Assembly (NCBI GenBank): GCA_009993955.1
Contig: JAACSL010000023.1
Span: forward strand, 1 to 64,000
Length of the DNA: 64,000 nucleotides
Reading direction: 5' to 3'
Source of the DNA: Paraglaciecola sp.
GTDB taxonomy: Bacteria > Pseudomonadota > Gammaproteobacteria > Enterobacterales > Alteromonadaceae
Part shown: one piece after another, positions 37,042-45,431 of the stretch
Layout of the letters: every line of letters begins with the position of its first letter
How positions within the stretch are numbered: the stretch's first letter is position 1
The notes under the pieces: generated by a model
The model's database searches: none
What the model saw: only the letters and a program-made list of their open reading frames with translations
Told to the model about the DNA's origin: nothing
Made by a program: the position numbers and the translations under genes

Positions 37042-37253
37042 TCATCGAGTGAACGAACTATAACACCGTTTGTTTTCTTGAATCGGCGGACATTTAACCG
37101 TCACAGACGAGCAGTACACACAACGATCACCGGCTAACGGTTTAATGAGTGTGCCATACAAGGTGCATTCGTCATAATACTGACAGGCATCCGTTGGTAT
37201 TACTTCTTTTTACTCATGCCACATGCTGGACAAGTCAGCAAAGACGCTAACAC
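37042..37253 (-). pseudogene. GDCCVxC-domain (seleno)protein, frameshifted remnant
   Basis: Not in the ORF track. On the minus strand LLTCPACGMSKK is followed, after a one-base shift at the run AAAAAGAAG (about 37208-37216), by VIPTDACQYYDECTLYGTL and LAGDRCVYCSSVTVKCPPIQ. This is the GDCCVxC-domain family (about 70 residues, cysteine-rich, often near metal-resistance genes), whose consensus is GDCCVYCSYGTVKCPPIQ. Besides the frameshift, the first core cysteine has become Arg and the second zinc-finger-like CxxC is partly lost, so this is decay rather than only a sequencing error. The frame ends with TGA at 37042-37044. Confidence 0.75.
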
Positions 37254-37365
37254 TCAATGCTTCATCAATTTCTTGGTCGTTAAGATCTGTTATGCATAAA
37301 TGCAGGTGAAAGTTTTAGACCTTGTTGAGGCGCAAGATATAAATCCTTTGCAGGTATTTATCCCT

Positions 37366-39267
37366 TTAGCCACGATGATTGAGCTGCACATAATTCTCTA
37401 CAAAAGTGGGTATATCCACCCAAGCCAAGGGTTTGCTGAATAGATATCCTTGAACCTTCATGGCACCAATTTTATTTAAGGTCGAGAGCTCTTGTTGTGT
37501 TTCGACCCCTTCAGCCACTACATCGAGTGCCAATAATTGTGCTAGGCCATAGACAGTATTGACTATCGCTTCTTTACTGCTTTGTTGATCGAGTTCGGTG
37601 ATAAAACTTCGGTCAATTTTTAATATATCGATGGGTAAATGTCGCAAATAACTGAGTGATGAATAACCAGTGCCAAAGTCGTCTAATGCGATTTTGATGC
37701 CAGCTTCACGCAATTTCCCCAGTTCTGCTAACACTAAATCCATATCTTTCATAAAGGCGGACTCGGTCACTTCGAGGCGAAGATAGCAGGGTGATAATTC
37801 ATGCGCCGCCAACATGGCTAGGATCCGCTGTGCTAAACCTGCTCCCTCAAACTGTTTAGCAGAAATATTAACGGCAATGTAAAACGAGCTACTCAGACCC
37901 GTTTCTGACAGTAGCGCCTTGCACATCACGAGTGCCTGCTGCAAAACACAATCCCCTAACAATGACATCAATCCACGTTCTTCGGCCAGAGGAATAAACT
38001 CAGCGGGTGATACATGACCGAGCGTCGGGTGATGAAAACGAGCAAGGGCTTCAAAGCCAGTGATTTGCGAATTGCTGGAATCAATAATGGGTTGCAGATG
38101 AGCAGTGACTAAGCCGTTGCTGGTGCCCAATCTCAACTCTTGTACCAGGAGCGCTAGGCGGGTGTTTTTATCTTTTTTAGTGCGATCATAGATGCAAATG
38201 GATTGAGATTTCCGCGCTTCGCGCAGCGCTGTCCAGGCGTAATTAAATAACTCATCGGTGTGTAAGGGATTCAATTCCTTGGAATCAATAGCCCCAATGG
38301 CTAGGGATAAGTAAAGCGTGCTACCTGATTCTAAGGTAAACGATGCTTTGAACAGGTCGTTTAATGCATCACACAAGTTTGTTAGCTTAAGCTCTCCCAA
38401 CATGCCCGTGAGTGCAAACATATCATTGGGTAAACGCGCCAACGTAGCATGCTGCGCCAATCCACCCATGATACGTTGAATGATATTGCGTCGCAGGGCG
38501 TTAATCGTCTCATTGTCTAATGATTCAGCCAAGGCATCAAACTGATTAACACTGAAAAACAGCAGATAAAATGGGCGTTTAGACTCTAACTCGTCTTGTA
38601 AATATTCTCGCAAATAACTCTCATTTGGTAAGCCGCTCCATGCATCAAAAGAGCGGATACTACTGATGTCTGTTTGGGTGCCAGCGAGAACGTGTGTTTC
38701 ACCTTGTTCACCTTGTTCATCGTGTTGGCATACCCCTCGGCACAAAATCCACAGGTAGTTACCGCTACTAGTTTTGATACGGTATTCAACACGTAAGTAT
38801 TGGTCTTCACCTTCAACAACACGCTCAATGGCTTGGCGTAATCGCACAATATCTTTTGGGTGAACTCTGGCAAACCAATGTTGTGCCCGTACACATTGAT
38901 CATGGTTAATATCACCCAACAACGCAAACCAATGAGAGGAAAATTCAATAGAGTCCTTATCCAGACGCCAAATCCAAACCGCGTCATTGGAACCCTCAAT
39001 GACCAAATTTAAGATTTCTGTGCGTTCTTTTACTTTGTCTTCCAACTGCGCTGTCAAGGTGTGCATGTCACTGATACTGCGTCTGACGTTTTCGAGTAAA
39101 AAATTGACTAAAACCGACAGTTTTTGCCCTTGAATTTCGTCTGTATCCACACTCACGTGAATATCAAAGTTATTGTCCAAGGTGTCACAGATCTGATCGC
39201 CAATACTGGCAATGATCCGGCGCATTTCTTGTTCGTTAGAAGAATTCTCAGCCAAACTTAACCACAC
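37366..39267 (-). CDS. PAS-GGDEF(degenerate)-EAL cyclic-di-GMP phosphodiesterase
   Basis: A 633-residue cytoplasmic signalling protein. A helical N-terminus (1-95) leads into a PAS domain (about 95-215, SNDAVWIW), then a GGDEF domain whose signature is replaced by RLPNDMF, so it should not make cyclic-di-GMP. The EAL domain (about 375-625) is intact: EALARF, NISAKQF, EVTESAF, LDDFGTGYSSL, KIDRSF, AEGVET and QGYLFSKP supply the metal and catalytic residues. The predicted activity is cyclic-di-GMP hydrolysis. Its start overlaps the end of the H-NOX-like gene by 10 bases, so the EAL output is probably gated by that sensor. Confidence 0.92.
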   Translation of the reverse strand: MWLSLAENSSNEQEMRRIIASIGDQICDTLDNNFDIHVSVDTDEIQGQKLSVLVNFLLENVRRSISDMHTLTAQLEDKVKERTEILNLVIEGSNDAVWIWRLDKDSIEFSSHWFALLGDINHDQCVRAQHWFARVHPKDIVRLRQAIERVVEGEDQYLRVEYRIKTSSGNYLWILCRGVCQHDEQGEQGETHVLAGTQTDISSIRSFDAWSGLPNESYLREYLQDELESKRPFYLLFFSVNQFDALAESLDNETINALRRNIIQRIMGGLAQHATLARLPNDMFALTGMLGELKLTNLCDALNDLFKASFTLESGSTLYLSLAIGAIDSKELNPLHTDELFNYAWTALREARKSQSICIYDRTKKDKNTRLALLVQELRLGTSNGLVTAHLQPIIDSSNSQITGFEALARFHHPTLGHVSPAEFIPLAEERGLMSLLGDCVLQQALVMCKALLSETGLSSSFYIAVNISAKQFEGAGLAQRILAMLAAHELSPCYLRLEVTESAFMKDMDLVLAELGKLREAGIKIALDDFGTGYSSLSYLRHLPIDILKIDRSFITELDQQSSKEAIVNTVYGLAQLLALDVVAEGVETQQELSTLNKIGAMKVQGYLFSKPLAWVDIPTFVENYVQLNHRG

Positions 39268-39857
39268 TCAATGATGTCAGCAGATGTATTTTTATTCGCT
39301 GCATACGGCCACTGCAATACAAAACAACATTCTCCATCGCCGCGTTTTACACAACGAGCACAGGAAACGGTCAACGATTCATTGTAAAAACCGGCTAGTT
39401 CATGGGCTAAGGCTTTAAAAATACCACACAATAAATTTGCTGAGCGGTACTCGATCTGAATGCTGCCTGGTGCAAGTTGGGTAGCCGAAAATTTGTCGGT
39501 CACTTTTTTACGATCCACCGAATGCTGCAGCCCTGACGCCATAACCGCATGAATAGTGGCCTGACGCATCAGGAAGGCTTCTGAAGACGTGGATATTTCA
39601 AAAAAACGCGGAAACAAACTTTTGGCTTCTTGTAAAAACGCTTTGGCATACAAGGTGTAGATTTGCTGTGCAGGTAAGCCCGTTTCCGCAACGGCGGCGT
39701 GTATCAGTCGCAGACACTCATCGTCAGGGTAATTTTGGTCAATGCGAAAGTTTCGATCGAGCGGAACCCCCGCGCGGGCAAAAACGGCCTGCTTTAACTC
39801 TGTTCCGCCAGTGTTCACCAGCAAATCAACTAATACTTTTTGGATAATGCCTATCAT
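39258..39857 (-). CDS. H-NOX-like haem/nitric-oxide-binding family sensor
   Basis: A 199-residue soluble protein with the opening MIGIIQKVLVDLL and helical layout of haem-NO-binding domain proteins. A His in QATIHAVMASGL sits where the H-NOX proximal ligand is expected. The Y-x-S-x-R haem-propionate motif appears as YRSAN, with the Arg changed. The C-terminus has a cysteine cluster (CARCVKRGDGECC) as in V4R- or zinc-type relatives. Haem binding is therefore plausible but not certain. It overlaps the PAS-GGDEF-EAL gene, the usual partnership in which H-NOX modulates cyclic-di-GMP enzymes. The ribosome binding site is weak. Confidence 0.7.
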   Translation of the reverse strand: MIGIIQKVLVDLLVNTGGTELKQAVFARAGVPLDRNFRIDQNYPDDECLRLIHAAVAETGLPAQQIYTLYAKAFLQEAKSLFPRFFEISTSSEAFLMRQATIHAVMASGLQHSVDRKKVTDKFSATQLAPGSIQIEYRSANLLCGIFKALAHELAGFYNESLTVSCARCVKRGDGECCFVLQWPYAANKNTSADIIECG

Positions 39858-40038
39858 TGATGTCGTGATTCTTTCCGTGTAATGAAAGCGTGTTTACAGG
39901 CCTTACACCTTCGTCTGTAGACTTTGAGCATAATACTCAGAAATCTGAAAGTCTATGCAGTTAATTTAAGCTAAGATTTTGAAAAAAATGATAAAAATAT
40001 ATTTAATAAATCATTTAATAAATTTAATAAAAGCTAAA

Positions 40039-40377
40039 TTAGTCTCGCGTTAACACAGATAACAATTCAATTTCGAAAGTGAGGTCGGCGTTCGCCGGGA
40101 TCATGGATCCAATTTGCCGCTCACCATAGGCTAAGTGAGCAGGTACCCAAAGGCGTCGAATGCCGCCAACCTGCATGCCGGCTAAACCTAATATCCAGCC
40201 TTGAATAACCCGTTTATTACTCAGTACACACTCAAACGGTGTATTGCTTTTGTAAGAGGAGTCAAACTCTGAGCCATCTCCAAGCCAACCTCGGTAGTGT
40301 GCTGTGATCAAGGCACCGCGCTGCGCGGTTTTGCCGGTTCCCACTTTTAAATCTTCAATGATTAGCGTTGTTGACAT
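40039..40377 (-). CDS. FKBP-type peptidyl-prolyl isomerase
   Basis: A 112-residue single-domain FKBP. The active-site residues are visible in VTAHYRGWLGDGSEFDSSYK-like order (ITAHYRGWLGDGSEFDSS), VIQGWILGLAGMQVGGIRRLWVP and HLAYGERQIG with a terminal LTFEIELLSV. There is no signal peptide, so it is cytoplasmic. It catalyses cis-trans isomerisation of prolyl bonds. It lies 24 bases after the substrate-binding pseudogene on the same strand; an AT-rich 180-base gap separates it from the H-NOX gene. Confidence 0.92.
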   Translation of the reverse strand: MSTTLIIEDLKVGTGKTAQRGALITAHYRGWLGDGSEFDSSYKSNTPFECVLSNKRVIQGWILGLAGMQVGGIRRLWVPAHLAYGERQIGSMIPANADLTFEIELLSVLTRD

Positions 40378-40401
40378 AGTTTTTTCACACAGGTTAATGG
40401 T

Positions 40402-41513
40402 TTAAGGGGGCGAAGTAGCTGATAGTGCAATTTGCGCATTGTAAGCAGCAAAAAGATTGGCTACCGTCAATTTTGCTGTGGTTGTTTGTGCATGCAAGCT
40501 GGCAGAAAATTGCGCAAAATCCACTTGCGGCCAAGGTGCTTGCCGTAAAAATGGCAAGTAGGCAGCGACATTGTTTTGGTCAATTAATTCGTACTTTTCA
40601 CGCTGCAAATTGTTGATAAATACGTTGTTGCCGTGTTGATATTCAATGATATTCAGAATGGCGGTGCCGGCCATGAGGAAGTGACCGCCCACTGAAGCGT
40701 TCAACTCGCCACTGTGGATTTTCTCAATGGCGCTGGGTAGCCAGTCGAAACCACCTATTAAAACTTGCTGACCCGCTTTGATCCCCAGTTTGCTGAGCTG
40801 GCGACTCACCGCCAAGGCCATATTGTCACCTGCACACCAATAGGCATTAGTGTGGGGATAACGTTGATGGATGTTAGCAAAACGTTCCTCAATTGCTTGA
40901 GCCCGCCAATACATGGGAAAATTCTGATTTACAATGATGTGCTCGTTAGGTTTGAAGTATTGCTCTAGGTAGGCTTGACGCTCCAGTGACACGGCATCAA
41001 AGTCGCCACCTATGCCAGTCAGGTAAAAGGGTTTATCTGGATAACGTGTTTTAAACTGTGCGTGTAATGCTTGTGTTAATAGTTTGCCACCCGCTTCATT
41101 GTCATAATTGATGGCACCCAGCCAATATTTAAATTTTTGCTGGGGTGAACCCAGTTGCTTGGCTTCATCTGCGGTAAAAGCCTGTTCTAAGGTTACAAAC
41201 GGGATACCTTGGGATTCCAACAAATTGAATGTTTCGAGGCTATTGCCTTGGAACGGCCTGAAAATTAAGTAGTCTGGTTTGTGTTGGCTATGGGCAATTT
41301 TTTCTAACACCATCTTTGAAGCAAAGCGGTTATTATCGCTGTATACCACACTGAGGTTGACATCAACATCCTCGGCAACACTGCCTGCCACGCCACTCCC
41401 ACGTTCCAAAACGTGAGGTTTTTTTCGTCTGGCACCACAAAAGTAATGTTGAGTGTTTCAGCGCTCAGCTTAAGTTGCATGAACACCAAAGCGATTAGGC
41501 AAATAAACTTCAT
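40402..41513 (-). pseudogene. Periplasmic sugar-binding-type protein, frameshifted
   Basis: The N-terminus lies in one frame (MKFICLIALVFMQLKLSA signal, then LNITFVVPDEKNLTFWN) and the rest in another (VAEDVDVNLSVVYSDNNRFA through the C-terminus). A single base missing in GTGGGAGTGG at about 41393-41402 explains the break. The fold is a type I periplasmic binding protein (TGIGGDFDAVSLERQAYLEQYF; YWCAGDNMALAVSRQLSKLG; LIGGFDWLPSAIEKIHSG), similar to ribose/LuxP-like binding proteins. No ABC permease or ATPase gene is nearby. The C-terminus is duplicated as a remnant after rnpB. It is either a pseudogene or a sequencing error. Confidence 0.75.
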
Positions 41514-41613
41514 CAGCAACCTACTACTTCCAAGAAGACTAAAGCCTAATACATCAGCCTTAATTTGCCTATGTATGGCCGCTGTATTTTATTTACTGAG
41601 TGAGCTTTACACC

Positions 41614-42471
41614 TTAAATGCCTTTGTTATGTTGGTCAAAATACGCAAACACGTCTGACCAAAGCGATTGAGCAGCACCATAAAAATAGCCCATGTGCCC
41701 GATGTTTTTCATGCCAATTTGACTGGGTTGCAGGTCTGCACACTCAAGTTTGGCATGGCGGTAATGTGACATAAATGCATCACGTGAGCGAGGCAGTGCC
41801 CAAAGATCGTCGATGGAGTTAACCGCCTTGATGGGCAATGTGACTTGGTCGAATGTATTTTGCATTTCAGGGTAGAGTGGGTCATCGAAAAAGTAGTGGG
41901 GAAAATGACACCAACGTTTCCATTGTTGATAAGCTCCCATTGGTAAGTCCTCGCCCATACCCAATGTGCTCCAGGCGAGATATCCCTTTGCTTTGACAAT
42001 AACCGGCGCAAGCAGATTCCACATGAAGCTCACCCTAATTCTTTCCAATGTTGGCATCCAACCATGCCAGCCGGCTCCCGTGCCAAAGGTATAAGCTGCA
42101 CTAAGTAACGCGTGAGCAGTCAGGCCAATGGCATGGCCGCCATAGGAGTGGCCAACAAGAAAAAGAGGTAAGCCGTGGCTATGTTGATCATGCAGCACCG
42201 CCGCCAAGTCTTTTTCGGCCCAATCGCGATAGTCCATATCAAAACACCGCAGTGTCGCTGGTGCTGATTCACCGATACCGCGATAATCGAAGGTGACAAC
42301 CGTGTAATGTTGACTGACACCGTGTCGGGCGAATTTGCTGTAAAAACCTTGGGCAACGCCGGTTGCACTGGCAATCACAATAATACCTTTAGCGTGTGGA
42401 GCGCGATAAATTCGTGCGCTTAAAGGATAACCATCTGTCGCTGTTATTGTTGTCGTTTTGTAATCCATCAT
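41614..42471 (-). CDS. Alpha/beta hydrolase (S33-like)
   Basis: A 285-residue soluble alpha/beta hydrolase. IVIASATGVAQGFYSKFARH provides the oxyanion region, FDYRGIGES the typical turn and LVGHSYGGHAIG the nucleophile elbow. Later VNSIDDLWALP and NIGHMGYF give candidate acid and histidine residues. It resembles the esterase/serine-aminopeptidase group; the substrate is unknown. It is divergent from a MerR regulator with a promoter of MerR type in the 96-base gap, so it is probably that regulator's target. Confidence 0.85.
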   Translation of the reverse strand: MMDYKTTTITATDGYPLSARIYRAPHAKGIIVIASATGVAQGFYSKFARHGVSQHYTVVTFDYRGIGESAPATLRCFDMDYRDWAEKDLAAVLHDQHSHGLPLFLVGHSYGGHAIGLTAHALLSAAYTFGTGAGWHGWMPTLERIRVSFMWNLLAPVIVKAKGYLAWSTLGMGEDLPMGAYQQWKRWCHFPHYFFDDPLYPEMQNTFDQVTLPIKAVNSIDDLWALPRSRDAFMSHYRHAKLECADLQPSQIGMKNIGHMGYFYGAAQSLWSDVFAYFDQHNKGI

Positions 42472-42500
42472 CTTTGTCTCGTCACACTGACCATGACGAG

Positions 42501-42532
42501 ATGATAAAGTATGGAGTACACTCTACAGTCAA
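42501..42532 (-). promoter_or_regulatory. Candidate MerR-type promoter and operator
   Basis: On the minus strand TTGACT (42527-42532) and TTATCA/TATCAT (42501-42507) are 19-20 bases apart, the over-long spacing typical of MerR-activated promoters. The spacer holds a dyad with GAGT and ACTC half-sites (TAGAGTGTACTCCA). It points into the alpha/beta hydrolase gene. Confidence 0.6.
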
Positions 42533-42567
42533 GGGTTTTAATGTTAGCTCGATGAAAAGGGGGCCTT

Positions 42568-42930
42568 GTGCAAGCCAGTGAGTTAGCCAAACGAGCAAAC
42601 GTAGCCAAAGACACGCTGCGTTATTATGAAAAGATCGGATTAATTAGCAAACCACCACGTAATGCCAATGGCTATCGAGACTATCCCGCAGCCTGTTTGG
42701 AAGAACTCAAGTTTATTAAGATGGCGCAGTCAGTGGGTTTCACCATCAATGAAATAAAGCCAGCGATACCCTTCATTGCTAAGCCTGAAACAAATTGTCC
42801 CTTGCTCAGCGACGCCATTAACAATCAGATTCAGCGGATTGAAGAAAAAATAGCTGAGCTACAACAATCAAAATCTACTTTGCAACGTTGGTTAGTGAAG
42901 CTCGGTCGTCCTCGAACTGAGCAGCCATAA
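42568..42930 (+). CDS. MerR-family transcriptional regulator
   Basis: A 120-residue MerR protein with a GTG start after AAAAGGGGG. The winged helix reads SELAKRANVAKDTLRYYEKIGLISKPPRNANGYRDY, as in the family, followed by the dimerisation helix IQRIEEKIAELQQSKSTLQRWL. One cysteine (ETNCPLL) lies between them, as in metal- or redox-sensing members, and another (PAACLEEL) in the DNA-binding half. A single effector Cys is too little to name the signal. It presumably controls the divergent alpha/beta hydrolase. Confidence 0.92.
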   Translation: MQASELAKRANVAKDTLRYYEKIGLISKPPRNANGYRDYPAACLEELKFIKMAQSVGFTINEIKPAIPFIAKPETNCPLLSDAINNQIQRIEEKIAELQQSKSTLQRWLVKLGRPRTEQP

Positions 42931-43143
42931 ACGCAGCATTTGCCAAGCCAAGGGTTTGTTTGCAAACAAGGCTTACGCTATGCAGCGATGGCTATAGGCA
43001 TAAAATGACTAAGTCATAGCAAAAGTCTTTTGTTTATTCGCTTGATAAACCCGTTCTGTGCCTACATCACTTAGCTCAATGGCGTTAAGGGGGAACGTGC
43101 CAACGGTGGCAAACTTAGCGCTGGTCAACAATCGGAAACTCAA

Positions 43144-43782
43144 ATGTCTGAATTACTTAATAATTTGCAATGGCGTTATGCGGCTAAAAAAATGAATCCC
43201 AGTAAAGCGGTGAGTCAAGAACACGTGGATTTTATCCTTGAAGCGGTGCGATTGAGCGCCAGTTCAAGCGGTTTGCAGCCTTATGAAGTCATCGTGGTGA
43301 CCAATCCAGAAGTACGCGCCAAGATAGTGCCCCACGCGTGGAACCAAGGGCAGATTACTGATGGTTCACATTTACTGGTATTTGCTGCATGGGACAACTA
43401 TACCCCAGAGCGCATCAATATGATGTTTGACCTGGTCAACGAACAGCGAGGTTTTAAAAATGAAGGCTGGGAAAATTATCGCCAGATGTTGCTGAATAAC
43501 TATCCCAAACGTGATGCTGAAACAAATTACCAACATGCCGCTCGTCAAGCTTACATCGGTTTAGGCTCTGCATTGATTGCGGCCGCTGAATTAAAGGTAG
43601 ATAGCACACCCATGGAAGGTTTTGATCCAGCTAAGGTCGACGAAATTCTCGGCCTGACGGCACGTGGTCTGCGTTCAGTGGTGTTGCTGCCCCTCGGCTA
43701 TCGCGCTGACGAAGGTGACTGGTTAGTTAACTTGAAAAAAGTACGTCGCCCTGCCGAACAATTCATTAGTATGGTTGAATAA
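43144..43782 (+). CDS. NAD(P)H-dependent nitroreductase-family oxidoreductase
   Basis: A 212-residue flavoprotein of the NfsB-like nitroreductase family: LQWRYAAKKMNPSKAVSQEHVDFILEAVRLSASSSGLQPYEV carries the FMN-binding R-x-A-K-K and S-S-x-G-L-Q-P motifs, and ALIAAAELKVDSTPMEGFDP is the typical helix and loop near the active site. It reduces nitroaromatics, quinones or flavins using NAD(P)H. It is cytoplasmic and probably monocistronic. A 213-base gap separates it from the MerR gene, and a hairpin follows the stop. Confidence 0.92.
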   Translation: MSELLNNLQWRYAAKKMNPSKAVSQEHVDFILEAVRLSASSSGLQPYEVIVVTNPEVRAKIVPHAWNQGQITDGSHLLVFAAWDNYTPERINMMFDLVNEQRGFKNEGWENYRQMLLNNYPKRDAETNYQHAARQAYIGLGSALIAAAELKVDSTPMEGFDPAKVDEILGLTARGLRSVVLLPLGYRADEGDWLVNLKKVRRPAEQFISMVE

Positions 43783-43793
43783 GCCGCTTTAAC

Positions 43794-43828
43794 AGCCGTT
43801 CTGAGGGCATATTTGCGCCAGAACGGCT
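43794..43828. terminator. Hairpin between convergent genes
   Basis: AGCCGTTCTG pairs perfectly with CAGAACGGCT across a 15-base loop, between the convergent nitroreductase and PhoD-like genes. The T-rich tail is weak, so it may end transcription in one or both directions. Confidence 0.5.
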
Positions 43829-43845
43829 TGCTCATTTGTTATCAC

Positions 43846-45336
43846 TTAGCGTAAAGAAGCCGTAAATGGTGTGGTAAAATCAGCTTTGGGTAAACGTTGT
43901 GCGTCTTCTTCTCTTATCCGCCAAGCTTGTACAGACATATTGACCACGCCCTCTTTTTTATAAAAACTCACGGTCATAAAGTGCTCTAAGGTGCGCTCAC
44001 ACCAATACGCAGATAAGGGAAACCCGTTTTTTGTACTCACATTAAAACGTTTGTCATATTGCACATCTTGCGGTGCCACACCGGCTATGTTGACTGCCTT
44101 TGGGTCTGGAAATTGTTTTGGTGTACTTTTCGGCGCATCCGTTGCAATACTGTTGACCCCTGTGAGGTTTGACATGGGTGAGGAAACAACTTCAATTAAA
44201 CGCCCGCCTTTTGTGCCTAATTTTACTTGGGCAATGCGGCCAAAATGCACATCACCCGACAACACCACAATATCATGTCCAGTGCTGGCCAGGGCGCTGA
44301 CCAAGTCAGTGTACTGTTTTTTGAAACTCAACAAATTGCGTTCTTGCTCGTTACCTTCGACGATGAGTATTTGAGGGATCACCAAAACACCGGGGCAACG
44401 GAGATTTTGCGCCCAAGCCATTAATTGGCTGAAGCCAGCATTGTCGATAAATTGGGTTTTACTGCGATAACTGCGCAGATCAGCAACACAAAAAGCAATA
44501 TCGTGTTGCTGGTTATCACCCAAATTGAAGGTGTCGATCTTGGTGCTACATTGCACATTATTCACCCCGTCACTTGAAGCCTGCCGCCAAGCGTGACGAA
44601 TTTTGGCGATTTTTAACATAAACAGGGTGGGTACTAAACTGTCGTAGAATGGGTAATCATTCCAATATTCATGATCATCGGGCAGCATCCAAGCACCACC
44701 ACGAGTTAACATACTGCCTAAGGTTTGCCAGTGTTTGGCGTAGTCTTCTGCCACGCGCTGACGCACTTCATTGGTGAGTGGCGACAAAGAATCGAGGCCA
44801 ATGTCTAAATAAACTTGATCACCCACCATAAACTTGATGTCGGGTTGCACACTCATATCACCCCGGTCATATAAAGCTTTGAAAGCGCTGGCCGCGCGAC
44901 CACTATCCCGATGTTCATAAAAACAACTGCTTAACGATACGGTAAAAGGTTTTGTTTTGCTGCTTGGTAAAGCAGTTGGCAGGGTGGTGAAGGTTCCATC
45001 ATTTAAGGTTTGCCAGAGGTCTTTACCCTCATAATCAGGGCCTTCCAAACGTTGAAAAAACTTAACCGTATAACGTTGACCTGCCTGCAAGTTAGTAAAT
45101 ACTCGCTTGTCGTAAAACCTTTGATTTAATCGAGTAATGGGGCGTTGCCAATCTTCAGTACGGATTTCTTGTCTGGCTAACTCAGTACCATCCCGATAGA
45201 TGATCAGCCGTGCGGCTTTGGGTTTACGCAGTGTCCCAAAGAGGGTGCCTGCCCAAACCTCAACACTGTGTTGAGTAACTTTGTGAAACACCAAACTCCA
45301 AACGGAGGTATTGGTTTGAAACTGAACAACTTCCAT
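43846..45336 (-). CDS. PhoD-like metallophosphatase
   Basis: A 496-residue metallophosphoesterase of the PhoD type. Metal-binding signatures are visible as SLSSCFYE, FMVGDQVYLDIG, MLPDDHEYWNDYP and VLSGDVHFGR. The N-terminal part (1-130) resembles the fibronectin-like domain of PhoD. No signal peptide or Tat motif is visible, which is unlike secreted PhoD, so the substrate may be intracellular or the protein may be released otherwise. AGGG lies seven bases before the ATG. It is the last of a long co-directional series, 96 bases after the haloperoxidase gene. Confidence 0.85.
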   Translation of the reverse strand: MEVVQFQTNTSVWSLVFHKVTQHSVEVWAGTLFGTLRKPKAARLIIYRDGTELARQEIRTEDWQRPITRLNQRFYDKRVFTNLQAGQRYTVKFFQRLEGPDYEGKDLWQTLNDGTFTTLPTALPSSKTKPFTVSLSSCFYEHRDSGRAASAFKALYDRGDMSVQPDIKFMVGDQVYLDIGLDSLSPLTNEVRQRVAEDYAKHWQTLGSMLTRGGAWMLPDDHEYWNDYPFYDSLVPTLFMLKIAKIRHAWRQASSDGVNNVQCSTKIDTFNLGDNQQHDIAFCVADLRSYRSKTQFIDNAGFSQLMAWAQNLRCPGVLVIPQILIVEGNEQERNLLSFKKQYTDLVSALASTGHDIVVLSGDVHFGRIAQVKLGTKGGRLIEVVSSPMSNLTGVNSIATDAPKSTPKQFPDPKAVNIAGVAPQDVQYDKRFNVSTKNGFPLSAYWCERTLEHFMTVSFYKKEGVVNMSVQAWRIREEDAQRLPKADFTTPFTASLR

Positions 45337-45431
45337 GATTTTGCCCTGTAATGCCCAAACTAAGATTAAGCATAGAGGGCATTCGTTGTTTTGGTATTTT
45401 TTTGTTTAGCCAACCGCAGGGGTTTAGCTCA

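Noticed and set aside
36928-37137. 69-codon plus-strand ORF in the accessory region
   Set aside because: No ribosome binding site or recognisable product, and the GDCCVxC remnant on the opposite strand explains part of it.
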